Notes: generated by a model from the sequence alone, not told the origin. Shown: positions 41,857-53,891, numbered from the stretch's first letter. The stretch: 64,000 nucleotides of DNA from Coix lacryma-jobi var. lacryma-jobi (GCA_009763385.1 CM019829.1:39535705-39599704); one strand, 5' to 3'. Program-made: numbers and translations.

Positions 41857-42204
41857 GTTCGTGTGTTGTTAATCTATTAGGTTAGTTTCAGTATATTTTT
41901 ATCTCAGTATTCACTTGCAATTGTTTTCGGCTACTGCACTACTTATATGAGCTCGTGAAAAGTTTTAAACCTCTTTGCATTTGTAGCAAGCCAGGCAGCC
42001 AGCAACCACTACTTCAGTACTGAAGGTACTACCTTCTCCTGCAACTTAGCCTTACCTATCTCATATTACAATTTCTATTGGAGATTGAGACTGCCATGTT
42101 TTTTCATTTCAATTCCTGAATATTTTTGCTCTCATACTTGTGATAATCCCTCCTCTGATACATTATTCTTCCTTCCTGAATGCTATCTACTACTGCATTC
42201 TCAT
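41857..42204. other. Unassigned sequence between two elements
   Basis: About 350 bp of AT-rich DNA with no frame or repeat that I can place. It may continue the old copia LTR that was interrupted at 38569. Confidence 0.4.
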
Positions 42205-42670
42205 CACTACAGGAGGTCCAGGTTTTGTCGAGTGCTGACAGCACTCGGCAAAGGGCCTCTCGCACTCGGCGGAGGCTTTGCTGAGTGCCGCACTCGGCAA
42301 AGGACTCTCGGCAAAGAAAGCATCAGGAAACAATTCTTTGCTGAGTGCCAAATATCGGGCACTTAGCAAAGGCTTTGCCGAGTGCCAGGTCAGCACTCGG
42401 CAAAGCAAACGGGAACCGTCAACTGACGGCCTCTTTGCCGAGTGCCACGTGGGTTGGCACTCGGCAAAGGAGGACTCTTTGCTGAGTGCCGCGTTGGCAG
42501 GCACTCGGCAAAGACGGCCTCTTTGTCGAGTGCCACGAGGGCTGGCACTTGAAAAAGACGCCCTTTTTGTCGAGTGCCATGTGGGCTGGCACTCAGCAAA
42601 GAGGCCGAGCTGGGCAAAATTTATCCAGCTTTGCCGAGTCTCATGGCTTCTTTGCCTAGTGTGGCACTCA
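42205..42670. repeat. Left terminus and subterminal repeats of the CACTA element
   Basis: The terminal CACTACAGGAGGTCC is followed by at least 14 copies of tttgccgagtgcc or ggcactcggcaaag in both orientations. Several adjacent pairs can form hairpins. TNPA-type proteins bind such motifs. Confidence 0.85.
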
Positions 42671-42737
42671 GCAAAGCTGAGAAAAATTTAATTTTTTTAT
42701 ATTTTTAATTTCTTGCACAGAAAACACAATATATATA

Positions 42738-43230
42738 CTCCCTTCATACCTGCATTACTTGACGTTTTGGGTCTTTAGTCTGTTTTCGTATTAGTTGTCG
42801 TTCTATTACTTCACAGTGAAATATTGCCGCATTTACCCCTGGCCATCAAGCCGTCTGTTCCGCTCCGCTCCTCATTCCTCCACACACACATTAATCGTTG
42901 TTCCTCCTCCTGCATTGATTGCCTCGCATGCAGCGGGCCGCTACGCTCCTCGGTCCCCGCCTCCCCCAATCATCTCTCGCATGCAGCACAACAACGGGCA
43001 CGCCCGCATGAAATGGAGCGCCCATAAAAAAGTGTTGACGGGGCTCGAACCGGCGACGACTGGCCTCAGAACGCAAAACACCTGCCACCCTAGCTACGAA
43101 AGTTTGGTGTTCAGATAGCAACATCAACGTTATTTAATAAGGGCAAAGGAGGAAAAATACCACCTAATTAATCACTCCTTGGTAAGCACAATCATGTCCT
43201 AAACGTCAAGTATTATGGGTATGGAGAGAG
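42738..43230. mobile_element. Stowaway/mariner-like MITE with a tRNA-like segment
   Basis: The ends are CTCCCTTCATACC and, inverted, CTCTCTCCATACC, with acttgacgttt in both arms; TA flanks lie at 42736-42737 and 43231-43232. The interior has no transposase. At 43041-43098 its minus strand carries an A-box-like tagctagggtgg and a perfect B-box ggttcgagcccc. The unit is 493 bp, long for a Stowaway. Confidence 0.7.
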
Positions 43231-43869
43231 TATATATCACACATCCATATTCCATCACACAGAACACAATATATCACATTCGTATCCATTTCACACAAAT
43301 ATCCAGAATCCATTTCACACAAATATCACAGGTTCAGTCTCCATCCATCTCACAAGTCCATCACAAGCTCACAAGTCCAACACAAATCTAAGTCGGCCAT
43401 CACTGCTCACCTTGGTGCTCAGATTATGAGGAACTCCCACCTTGCCACCCGTGCAACCCGCCCAAGGACCACCTTGTCAACCTTGCCACGCGGGCGGCAG
43501 AGGTCCAGATGGCCACCCGGAGTACCCGGACTGCGTAGGAAGGTGACCTGGCCACCCATAGAGCGGAGGAGGGCCACCGGGGAGCCACCCGGACTGTGGA
43601 GGATGGCCACCAGGGAGCCATCCGGACTGCGGAGGAAGGCCAGCTTGAGGAGTCAGCGCCGAACCCTCTGACTGTGAGTGCAAAAAGGAGAAGCAAATGC
43701 ATTAGCACCTGGTGGACGGCCGCAAAAGTTAAAGCAATAAACAATCATATATACTCATTGGAGTCCCTGTCGGAGGAGTACTAGGAGGCACAAAAGGAGT
43801 GAGCAGCGAGGGAGGTAGGACAACACCCGGGATGTTCAGGCTCCCAAAGAAGTGAGCTATGTCATGCGT

Positions 43870-45840
43870 CATCTACGCCTCCCGCTCCTGGACGGCCAGT
43901 AACTCGCGGCGATGGGCCGCCGCGAGGGCCTGCAACCTCTGCACCTGGTTCGCCTGGGCCTGCATCTGGGCCTGCAATATTCCTCCCGCAAGGTTTAAAC
44001 AACGGAAAGGCAAGGTATATGTGTAAAAGCAATGAACGACGAATAGAACAGTACTTACCCGAAGTTGTGCCACCATTTGCTGTGAGGTCGGCTGCCGAGG
44101 TCGTATGGGGACGGAGGAGCTCGAGCTGGCAGCTCGAATCTTGGCGAGGTTGGAAACAGAGGCCGAGTCGACTACGCTGTTGGCTATCCAGTACCGGTCG
44201 TGCTGCTTCCCTCCTCCTAGCCTCATCACCAGGTCTGTATCTAGGGGCTGGGTGGCTGGATCGAAGCCCTCCCCATGGCGCTCACGAGCCGTCGAGGTGT
44301 ACTCAGTGACCTTGGTGTAGGCGTTCACGTTGGTGTATGCATCGGGCCCAGCCTCCGGGTTGTACTGGGTGTCCAGCGCAGTCGCCTTGCCCTGGTGTGA
44401 CATGACGTACGCCTTGAACGGGGGGCACTCCTCACCACCATGCAACTGGGACTGCGAGGAAAACAAACAGATGATTAAAAGTAATGAGTAATTGAGCGTT
44501 AGAATAAAAAATAAATTAGTAGAGCGTACCCATCTGTCGGCGTACACGTTGAGGCTAAGGTTACCTTAGTTGTGTGGCACCCCAGGCATCTGCAGGCGGC
44601 AGTCTTGGCGGGCACCGTGCCTCTCGTACCAGTCGTCCGATTGCCACTTGTCCACAATGGACAACCAACAGTCTAGGTGATTGGCGCACCAACCAGGATA
44701 GAACTGCATGACATCAAGTATTTAATATGTCAGAAGAGTCGCTAGGTGATGGATGGACCAATGAGTATTACTGTTTTGTACGTACCTGGAGGTACTGTGC
44801 CCTGGTGAGGTCGGTCTCCCTGGTGAGCATCATCTGCCTGACGTCCGCCTTCTTCACCGCCCGCCCTAACACGTCGGCGTTGTAGTTGATGATGCACTGG
44901 ATCTACGCCTTGTGGTACAGATCCGCAAGACCTACAGACCTTGACCTGCACGTGCAACGCCTCGGCCTCTTTCCCTACCTCGCACGCAAAGTACTCCTAC
45001 ATAAAGACAACATTTATCCTTTCATTATTTTAAGAACGTCCAACGAATGCGTATCATTGAGAAATGTTGTGCGAGCAAGACTCACCCAAAACTCGCCCCT
45101 AATCCGCGCACCAACGGTGGTGTATGTGGGGTCCGCAGCGGCGGTGAAGTGGTCCCACAACTAGGGCGGTGTCCTAACCCCTACGTACGTGACCAAGCCA
45201 GAGTAGTTCTTCTGAATCAGAAGACTTAGGATGCCATTGATATGGCGTGTCTTGCCCCCTCCCACAATATCCCAATTCTTGCATGAGTCATTAAGAACAA
45301 TTGTTAGTCTGAAGTTCAATTTTGAACATGTCATGTGAACAAGTAGTGAAAACATTAATGGTTACTTACTTATCGCCGCTAGGTCGAATCACCGGGCGAC
45401 GGCTAGGTGCGATCCGCTGCTGCAGGAGTTGCGAGGGACCGCGCAAGTAGACTCTGCTCGATGCAGAGGTAGTGGAACCCCCCTCCCGAGGCACCTATGA
45501 TCTCGCCACCCTGGTCCCTCTGGCCACCCTCCGAGTCTGAAGAGGAAGTGTTGTCGTCGTTCTGCGTCCCCCTGGTCGTCCCTTCGGCGCCCCCTGGTCG
45601 TCGTCCGAGGAGGTCCGCGCCGGGTCCACCTCGGGCGACTGGTCGGGCGGTGAGTCGGGAGTGGGCTCCCTCCTAGGACGTCCGTGGGGGGGCGGCCGGT
45701 CCTCGCCCTCCTCGTCAACGGCTCTTCGGCTACGGTGGGTGGTGAGGTGGACCTCTAGTAGAGCGAGTTGACCCGCCGCTGTTGCCGCCTTCCGCCCGGC
45801 ATTTTGTCGAGTGCCTGCCATTACAAAGATAAAATCAATT
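43870..45840 (-). pseudogene. TNPA-like (plant CACTA) gene, several exons
   Basis: Minus-strand pieces read in order: N-terminal MAGTRQNAGRKAATAAGQLA with a Pro/Arg-rich region (45817-45495); NWDIVGGGKTRHINGILSLL and YSGLVTYVGVRTPPALWDHF (about 45270-45130); MMLTRETDLTRAQYLQ ending at a gtacgt donor (about 44840-44787); DCWLSIVDKWQSDDWYERHG (about 44680-44620); ECPPFKAYVMSHQGKATALD to LVMRLGGGKQHDRYWIANSV (44430-44180); and a Gln-rich coiled coil. This is the accessory DNA-binding transposition protein type. A TAA near 44565 (HN-stop-GN) breaks the frame. Some exon limits are uncertain. Confidence 0.65.
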
Positions 45841-45981
45841 AGCATAAATAAATGATAAGTATTTATAAAGAGATACAAAATGAACGAAACATAATTGCAA
45901 AATAATTATAACAATCGAGTATTACATGAATTAGAAATTATCTCCACGATTGTGAGTGGCTAGTGCCCCTCGCGTGTTGGC

Positions 45982-46740
45982 TCATGGCACACGTGTGTCG
46001 TCATCGGTATCAATATTGTCGAAACAATCAACCTCGTCTCCATCATCCTCATCACCCTCGTCCTCATCAATGTCACCACCAAACTGTAATCGCTCAAGCA
46101 TTCTTAAGTCCTTGGCATTGTGCACCTCATCACCCTCGTCCTCATCAATATCATTGTCATTGTCTTCTTCCATGTCCATCGGTGAAAAAATGTCAATGTC
46201 AAACCTCCCTTCTAGCCCCTCAGGTTGAAAGAACTCTCTGCTATATGTGTTTGGGTCAAAGTTGTAATCATCATCGTTTGGGAGAGGCGCTTTACTGCGC
46301 GGAGATACTAACTGCACAAGGTACCAACCCATAAGATTCTCGTCTTCTTGACACGCCCATGGGAGATAATAAACTTGTGTGGCCTGTTGAGCCACAATAT
46401 ATACATCGTCTCCCTTATAGACGGAATCCTATCGAATTTCGACTAGCCCAATCTCAGGGGCTCTTCTCGTGACATCAGGATCGAACCAATGACATTTGAA
46501 TACCACTGGATTAATAGCTTTGGGACCCTCAAAGTTGAGCTCGTATATTTCTTCGACTATGTCGTAATAGTCGCTCTCATCGGTGTCGGGCGTACGAACT
46601 CCGGTATTCGTGGTCTTTCGATTGGGCCGACTCTGCTCGTAGCTGCTTGTGTGAAAGCGGTAGCCATTAACATCATAAATGGTGAATGACTTGACCCTAT
46701 AGCCGAAGCCATTGGCAACCTATTTCAACATATCACTCAT
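45982..46740 (-). pseudogene. DUF4216-like C-terminal part of the CACTA transposase
   Basis: The minus strand gives FGYRVKSFTIYDVNGYRFHT, VVFKCHWFDPDVTRRAPEIG and LVEIR, a stop at 46430, then the open piece 46395-45982 with QVYYLPWACQEDENLMGWYL and an acidic tail. This module is normally fused behind TNP2 in plant CACTA elements. Its role is unknown. Disrupted by one stop and by at least one lost exon boundary. Confidence 0.7.
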
Positions 46741-47021
46741 TTCCGCATCTGTGCGGTCCTGCAAGTTGAGGCAGGGTAGATCGTTTCATGAAATGGAACA
46801 AGAAATGAAATGAAATGAAATATGAGGTTAGTTGGGTGGTACCTTTCTACTAAACCACAAAATGAAATAGGGCACACCATTTTTGAGAAGATGGTCTTGT
46901 TCTGCAGAGGAAGGTTCCCTATCCTCTCTCCAGTATTCATCAATAAATTTCCTTAAAAACAAGGGGGTCGAATCAATAGATGGAAGATAGTGACGACGCA
47001 TGTAACAAGTTGATTGAGAAC

Positions 47022-47560
47022 TTACTGCACATAAGGAGTCACTTCGTCAAGGTTCAACAACACATACAACATGATAGTGTGCCACTCATCATGCCGCAAC
47101 ATCTTGGTCCTCGATGCGCTTGCTCTTCCGAGTTGGCCTTTGAAAAGGCCGAGGTTCGATAAACTCTCATCGACGTTGTAATGAGAGGGTGGATTGTGCA
47201 CGCTAGGAAGGTTATCCTTATAATATGTTGTTGTGAAGTTCAACACCTCCTCCAGAATAAATGCTTCTGCCACGGAAGCCTCTATTTTGGCTTTATTTCT
47301 ACACTTTTTCTGAAGAACCTTTAGACATCTCTCGACTGGAAAGCACCAATGGCACTGCACGGGCCCCCCATCCGTGCCTCATATGGAAGGTGCAAAATCA
47401 GATGCTGCATCAACAGGAAGAAGCCGGGTGGAAAGATCATCTCCAACTTGCAGATCAACATAGGTGCCACTTCCTCTAGGTTAGCAATCATGTCACGAGA
47501 TAGCTCCTTGGCACAAAGCTGGCAAAAGAAATAGCTCAACTTTGCCAGCACACGCCACAC
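47022..47560 (-). pseudogene. DUF4218-like part of the CACTA transposase
   Basis: Two minus-strand frames overlap. ORF 47560-47321 reads LPEPVWRVL-type text (KELSRDMIANLEEVAPMLIC, LMQHLILHLPYEARMGGP). The neighbouring frame 47360-47022 continues MQCHWCFPVERCLKVLQKKC and ASVAEAFILEEVLNFTTTYY. Together they form the conserved segment that follows the TNP2 core. A frameshift lies near 47350. Confidence 0.75.
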
Positions 47561-47706
47561 AGGCTCCGGGAGTTATCCCCAGGTCATCACAGGAAGGAGC
47601 CGCTCAGATTCGCCGCATACCCATCAGAGAACCTTAACGCCTGGATCCACTGTAGTACTTTCTTCCTATGGTCTCTTTTCAGTATGTAATCGGCCAGACC
47701 TCTTTT

Positions 47707-48992
47707 TCATTTCTTGCCAGCACCAGGAGCCTTCATCACTAGCTTTGGTCTATCGCACATCTCTTGCAGGTCCAGTCTAGCCTTAACATTGTCCTTTGAC
47801 TTTTCTGTGTCCATGAGTGTTGCAAAGACTGCTTCGGTGACATTCTTTTCTGTGTGCATTACATCGATGTAGTGTAGACAAAGAAGGTCATTGAAATAGG
47901 GGAGTCTAGTCAAGCCCCATATATGGGTCCACATGTGTTCCTCTGTGTACCCAAAAAAACGACCGTTGTCTTTATCAAACTTCAGAGCCTCTATATCGGC
48001 ACGGACCTCAGAACCGCTCTTGAACTGAGGAATGGGGTTGGTGACTTGAACACCTTTCCTGAAGTGCTTGATGTCATGTTTGAAAGGATGGTCAAGAGGC
48101 AAGAATTGATGATGTTGGTCGAATGAAGAATACTTGCCTCCCTTCTTCAACCAAGTGAACTTCACAGTTGCCTTGCATATTGGGCATGGGAACTTCCCGT
48201 GAACACACCAAGCGCTAAATAAGCCATACGCCAGGAAGTCATGCAGGGAGTACTGGTACCACACATGCATTTTGAAGTTCTTCATTGTTGCTCGGTCATA
48301 TGTCAGTACCGGGTTTTCCCAAGCTTCGAACAATTCATCCAACAAAGGCTCCATGAACACACCCATATTGTTCCCCAGGTGTCCACGAATTATCAGCGAC
48401 AAGAATACGTTCTTAGGGTCAAACATAACACCGGGGGGAGATTGAGGGGGATCACGAACACAGGCCAACAAGTGTACGGGACCGTCATCATTCCATACGG
48501 GTTGAACCCATTTGTTGCCAGCGCCACACGTACATTCCGAGCCTCCATAGCTTTGCCAGGATGCATGACATCGAAGTGCTTCCATGCGTCACCATCCGAT
48601 GGGTGTACCATCTTGTCAGGATTGTATCTTTTGCCATTCTTGTGCTATGTCATCTGTTTCGCAAACTCCTCTATCATGTACAGTCGTTGGATCCTAGGTA
48701 TGAAAGGAAGGTACCGTAGGACCATCTCGGGGATATTAAGTTGTTCCTTCTTGCCATCTCCATGGTCTACCTCCACATACCTAGAGGCTTTGCACTTTGT
48801 ATAGTGTGTTGCTTTCTCGTGATCTTTCTTGAATAGGACACACCCTTTTGAACAAGCATGGATCTGCTCATACAACATCTTAAGTGCACGAAGAAGTTTC
48901 TGTGATTCGTATGTGTTCTTCGGCAGAATATGACCCTCCGGCAACAGGGTACCCAAAATTGCCAACATGCCATCGAAGGCGTCTCGACTCAA
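47707..48992 (-). pseudogene. TNP2-like transposase core (Transposase_21)
   Basis: The catalytic protein cuts and joins CACTA ends. Minus-strand pieces are: KNTYESQKLLRALKMLYEQI (48992-48645), HPSDGDAWKHFDVMHPGKAM with NVRVALATNGFNPYGMMTVP (48611-48430), then MFDPKNVFLSLIIRGHLGNN, SAWCVHGKFPCPICKATVKF and the TNP2 hallmark HYIDVMHTEKNVTEA near 47880-47840. A stop at 48645 and a frameshift near 48430 break it. Downstream pieces at 47560 and 46740 belong to the same ancestral protein. Confidence 0.82.
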
Positions 48993-48998
48993 GCTATA

Positions 48999-49475
48999 CT
49001 ATGACTTGAACCCCATTAGGCGTCCAATGGCATCCAGTTGTGAAACCATTGTCTTTTTGTGAAGGGGCTTCTGTGCCGAAGACATCATGTCGTAGAACGC
49101 CTTTGCGGTTTCCTCTAGCTCCTCCAATCCTTCACCGAATTGTGCCTCTTGAAAGTCTCCCATCATGTCTGCTACCCCGACATCTCCATCATACTCCTCG
49201 AGGCGTTGTCTCACCACCTCCTCTCTAATCCGATCGGCTTCACCATGGTGGACCCAACAAGTATAGTTTTCAACGAATCTGTACTTGTAAAGATCTTCCC
49301 CCACGTTCTTCCTATATTTTCTTTTCTTGTTCCCACATTTGCTGCAGGGACACGGCATCCGACTCGACCCTTTAGCAGCTAGACCAAATGCATGCTCTAA
49401 GAAAGCATTGGTCTTAGTAACCCATTTTGCGCTCTTACTTGCGTGGCCCGTGTACATCCTGTCACGGTTATCCAT
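48999..49475 (-). pseudogene. Transposase-associated N-terminal domain of TNP2
   Basis: I chose the Met at 49475 (MDNRDRMYTGHASKSAKWVT); the frame opens upstream to 49523 with hydrophobic, unlikely residues. The domain shows FLEHAFGLAAKGSSRMPCPC, SKCGNKKRKYR and YTCWVHHGE, the usual PCPCxxC...W..HGE pattern. It ends at a stop at 48999, and the same protein resumes 7 bp further in a different frame. It normally precedes the TNP2 core. Confidence 0.8.
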
Positions 49476-50260
49476 CCTCTCGCATATACATATGTAAGCG
49501 AGTAATAAAACCAGCAATTGCATCTACACGGCGTTCCTACCATCTAATAGGTGAAGGATAGGTCCTAATCCCACCCGAGGATGCATAGATGGGTTAGTTT
49601 CCATGTTCTACTCCTACCCGAGACAAAATTTTGGTAGCACCTCCTCGCTGTCCTCCCGATACACGTCCTAGTAGGGAGAGTGTGTATCCAGAGAACAACG
49701 GGGAGGTGGTGCCGAAACTCTGACTCCGATAGGAGCAGAACATGGAAACTAGCTCATCTACGCATCTGCGGGCTGTCCAAAATACATGGACAATCTGAAA
49801 GACTTTCGAACGGGAGACGCCTAACTGGGTGACGAGATGTACAACCAACGTACGAGTACACGGGTTATACCTAGAGTGGCGGTGCAGACAGGATAGCAGG
49901 GCAGTGGCGAGTCGCTGCAGTGGCTAGGCGACACTGTGTAGGCAGACCGACACGGTTGACGAAGACGGTCGGGGTCGCAAAGTCCCTCCCACAGGTCCTT
50001 TCCTACAAAGAAGATAATTGGTTAGTGTCAACTAAAAATTTCGCACAACCTCCCCTGCACGGGGAGGTTCCCAAAACCTGCAAAAAACATAGGCACGAAG
50101 GCCTACAAACACATATATACCAAACATAGTCACGAAGGCCAACAACCTACTTCTATTTCCATGCAGATGACAATATCAAAGTAGTACAACTACTACTAAC
50201 ACTAACACTACTACTACTAACACTACTACTAACACTAACACTAACTACTACTAACTACTA

Positions 50261-50517
50261 CTCCCTCCATTCTAAATTATAAGTCATTCCAAGAATCTTG
50301 GAGAGTCAAAGTTTTTCAACTTTGACCAAAATTATATAACAAGATAATAACATCTATGATACCAACTAAGTATCATTAGATTCTTCATTAGTTATATTTT
50401 CATAATATATATTTGATGTCATAAACCTTTGTGCTTCTCTCCATAACTTTGGTCAAAGTTAAAAAACTTTGACTCTCCAAGATTCTTGGAATGACTTATA
50501 ATTTGGAACGGAGGGAG
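50261..50517. mobile_element. Stowaway MITE, 257 bp, near-perfect 56-bp arms
   Basis: It begins CTCCCTCCATTCTAAATTAT and ends with the inverse of CTCCCTCCGTTCCAAATTAT. The arms match over about 56 bp with two changes. TA duplications at 50259-50260 and 50518-50519. It can fold into one long hairpin. It is inserted in the CACTA leader. Confidence 0.92.
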
Positions 50518-50619
50518 TACTAACAACAACAACTGCTGCTGCTTACTAACTATAGGTGTAGGGCATACCTTCAAGACGAGAATTGCAAGAACGAGCTCCG
50601 GCGACGACGACAGAGACGA

Positions 50620-50935
50620 CTGAAGCGGCTTGAGGGTCGACGTACCTAAGCCGACACCTTCCTTCTCCTTCTTCTTCTCCTTCTCCTTCTCCTTCTCCTT
50701 CACCTTCTCCTCCTCTCTTCTCCCCTCCTCCTCTTCCTCCTCTCCTCCTCTCCTCTTCTTCCTCCTCCACCACCTCCTCCTCTCCTCTCCTCTCCTCTGC
50801 TGAGCAGGCAGGAAGGCAGCGCGGTTGGGCGGCGTGGCCGGGGTAGGGCGGGCGGGCGGGCGGCGGCGCGGCGGGGGCGGGCCGGGCGCGTGTGTGTGCG
50901 CGTGTGTGTGTGTGGGTGTGTGGGTTTATATTTCT
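50620..50935. repeat. Pyrimidine-rich tract and (GT)n in the CACTA leader
   Basis: About 150 bp of cttctccttctcc and tcctcctct repeats (50655-50810) are followed by a G/C-rich ggcgggcgggcggcggcgcgg block and a tgtgtgtgcgcgtgtgtgtg stretch (50890-50930). On the minus strand these precede the transposase gene. Confidence 0.6.
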
Positions 50936-51159
50936 TAATTTTGAAAGGCTTTATCAAGTGCCAGATCGGCGGCACTTGGCAAAGATGGTCTCTTTTCAAG
51001 ATGGTTAGTTCAAGATGATGAGACTATTAGTTTACTCATATTGCGTTCTTGTTGGTTAGTTTAGCGTTGATCAGCAGAAGTCAACCTGGTTTCTAACTGC
51101 TCACGCGCCTAAATATATTTCTCCTCATGCATCGTATAACTTCTGTAGACAGAGTGATA

Positions 51160-52210
51160 TCTATAACCCCTATAAAGCAAAACCCCACTAAACTAATTCT
51201 CTAGCATATCCTTACGCCATGCCATCAGCCTCAAGCAACTAAACCCGTCACCTTCCACCAATTTCTGTTTCCAAACCAACCTGCAATCTGAACAGCCACG
51301 TGATCAAGACTATCCGCAATGTGCTAATGTCCTTCCCATGAACTGAAAAGTCTGTTGATTGGGTTGTCTTCTCCCCTTCCTCTTCCCATGAGAGGGATGC
51401 TCATATAAAGGGACATAAGAGACAAAAGATGGCACAAGAGGAGTATTACGAGGATGCATTGCACAGTGAGTCCTATGCACGGTGAGTCCAGCACCCGCGT
51501 TCCTGCCGTCACTTTGTGGTCTTGCCGCCGATACACGTTGGCAGATCGGCGTGGTCGCACCCACTGGCTGACCACCGTTCCATCAGCTTCCCACCTCCCC
51601 TGGTCCTAGCTGCCATACGGCTGCCCGCCCCAACGGCCTCCAGCCCGTCGCCAGGCGCAAGGAGCGTAGGAGTCTGGCTCTGGCCAGATGCAAGAGCGCG
51701 CCCGCTGCAGCTGATGTTTGCAGCTCAACTGGATCCATGAGGTGTGTTGCCTCAAACGTTACTGCCCGCCGACAGGATGAAGAAACACGCTACCGCCAGA
51801 GTATCGGATGCTCTTCGTCTTGCCAGAGATGGCAAAATCAATTATATTTTTTTTTCTGTTATATAAGATTTTTATTGAGGAATATAAGATTTTTGTAGAA
51901 TCAATTGCCAGAGTATCCATGAGCGAATGAGCGTACGAAGGCATCATGAGAAGGCCGAAGCTTAGCTAAGATTCGAAGATTTAGTGATCCATCTAACCCC
52001 TTCTCTTTTTTTATTGTCCTCGATCTCCACACGAGGAACTGAGAGACCAGCAAACCAACATGTCCTTGATACACGCAGTTAAATAATTCCCTCTTATTTT
52101 GTTTCTTTTTTAATTCATTATTTGTTTTAAAATTTTATATTTACACGTTATCTAACAATTATTCAAAATATTATAAAATTTCCGCAGCAACGCGCGGGGT
52201 ATCATCTAGT
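51160..52210 (+). mobile_element. Non-autonomous Helitron, 1051 bp
   Basis: The 5' end is TCTATAACCCCTATAAAG after host A 51159. The 3' end is ...ggtatcatCTAGT before host T 52211. A CCGC...GCGG stem (ccgcagcaacgcgcgg) lies about 11 nt before CTAGT. All three are Helitron hallmarks: 5' TC, 3' CTRR with hairpin, insertion between A and T without target duplication. There is no Rep/helicase frame, so it depends on an autonomous relative. Confidence 0.88.
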
Positions 52211-53512
52211 TCCTTTTAATGCACATGGTCACTCGTAACTATGATGAAAATATGATCTCCAAGGCTTGATTGGTTGATAGCCAAATTTTGATTACCAAAA
52301 TACGGGTAAGACAAATTTTTGGCAGCCACATGGTTTTCTAAGTTTGCCAACATCTCACATTTGACTTGTCAAAAGTTTGGCTATTTTAGTCCAAGTGTCC
52401 AACCTTTGGCAGCCTTGCTTGCCAATTTGGCAAGGAATTTTTTGGTAACAAACTGAGCAGTCCCCTGGTTCTTTTATGTCTGAGTAATAGTAGATATCTT
52501 CATTAGTTATTACGCAATCTCACTAAAGATGAGTCTCTATAAAACTTATTACAGAACACATTTAAGTGGTTGTAAAATATCTCTACTACTAGAATTAGTA
52601 CAACGCTTGTAGTGCCACTAGTTTAAGAGCTTTCAGTCGATATTATTGTGTGGTTACCAGATATTAATGTAAGAAAATATTTTCTTTAGATTGAATTGTG
52701 AGTACTACAACTTCACTGCTTTTCTGTAGATTGAATTGTGAGCACAACACCACCATGTCCAAGTGATGCAAGAGTCCATGTCATCCATGGATGTGTGTCC
52801 TAGCTTGATCCTGCCATCCAGGAGTATCCATTAAGGGATTCAAGGTATGGGAACTACTTTAATTCTTTTCATCTTGTGATACAGTTTCACTAGGATTTTG
52901 ATTGAACTGTGGATTGCGGCATCCTATCCAACTGTCCCTGAGAGCCATTTAGTGCCAACCGTATCGGTATGCTGTCCAGCACTCCAGCAGCTCGACAAAC
53001 GACGTTTATGTCATTGCGGCCTGTCCAATTTTTTTTTACTTTAGTTCCAAACATGGTTTTTGACTTGTTTTTGTTGACAAAAGTTTGGCTATGTTCGAAG
53101 CAATCTATTCTGTTACCTGCAGTCAAGCAAAAATGCACATGATGCTTCACTTTTTGGATGACACTGTGGGTATCAAAAAAAAAAAAGTTTCTTATTCCAA
53201 TGAACAGCAGGTGCCACGACTAGCTAATCATGGATGAAGTTTCTCTCCAGTTATATAATAGATTCTTAATAACAAGTAGTTACATTGTAATTGTAATTGC
53301 AAGTCATCGTAGAATACATGATGTTCATATACTCTTTTTAGGCAATAATTATAAGACAGGCCATGTGGTTTGACCTAGCACACTAGGTAAAACATGTTTA
53401 GTGTTCATTGCGTCTCTTGTACAAATTAGTATGATATTAAGGAGAATCGGGCAAGTGATGCTACATTTTTATTTGAACAAATAAATGGACATGTGTATAC
53501 AACAAAATAACA
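52211..53512. other. Unassigned AT-rich DNA
   Basis: About 1.3 kb with no convincing gene. A stretch at about 52259-52465 (ggcttgattggttgatagccaa ... ttggtaacaaactgagcag) has weakly inverted ends and might be an old MITE. Otherwise I see nothing. Confidence 0.4.
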
Positions 53513-53517
53513 ATGTT

Positions 53518-53891
53518 TGTCAAGGGCTTCAATTCCTAACTCGGGAGGTCCTTGGCTTCTCAGATTGTAACTCGAACAAGGTAAGGTTGGCGCCAGGGTT
53601 GTTGCCTGGACGCCGAGGAGAATAGGTGAGATTGGAGATTGAATTAGGTGAGAGGATTAGAGTTTAACTTCATTCTTGTTGATCTCATTGATGCATCAGA
53701 TTACATATATATAGGAGGCAGCCCCGACCGGCCTAAACCTCTCAACTCCACATTCACACTCCTCTCCTCTCTTTCATACTACTTAGGTCCTTTCACATTA
53801 CTAGACCTTTGATCATCTCAATGCTTAATTGGCCAGCTGATCGGTTTGCTTCTTCTGGACCCTTTGGCTATAGTGCTGGCCCCACATTACA
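53518..53891 (-). repeat. 3' LTR of the Reina-like element
   Basis: It begins TGTCAAGGGC on the plus strand and ends ...cccacattaca. It is followed by tatctccctccctgg, the inverted purine tract (CCAGGGAGGGAGATA, 53892-53906). On the minus strand a TATATATA box (ctatatatatgtaat) lies near 53702-53716. Confidence 0.88.

Larger units (their letters stand above)
42205..51000 (-). mobile_element. CACTA (En/Spm) transposon, right terminus missing
   Basis: It begins CACTACAGGAGG at 42205 and has dense subterminal repeats of ttgccgagtgcc and its inverse (42226-42670), the binding-site type of CACTA elements. The minus strand holds a TNP2-like transposase gene and a TNPA-like gene in the usual order. 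On the right, only a few weak subterminal words (cacttggcaaag near 50975) are seen and no GTAGTG end. So the right end is lost or altered near 51000. Two MITEs are inserted in it. Confidence 0.85.

Noticed and set aside
42160..42700. CRISPR-like array of short repeats
   Set aside because: The repeats occur in both orientations with irregular spacing and are the subterminal binding sites of a CACTA element in a plant genome.
43041..43098. Functional tRNA gene
   Set aside because: A- and B-box-like words are present but no full acceptor stem or cloverleaf could be paired by eye.
45956..46334. Ser/Pro-rich plus-strand frames
   Set aside because: Antisense to the acidic tail of the CACTA transposase part on the minus strand.
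52259..52465. Possible MITE with ends ggcttgattggttg and caaactgagcag
   Set aside because: The inverted match is weak and no target duplication is visible.
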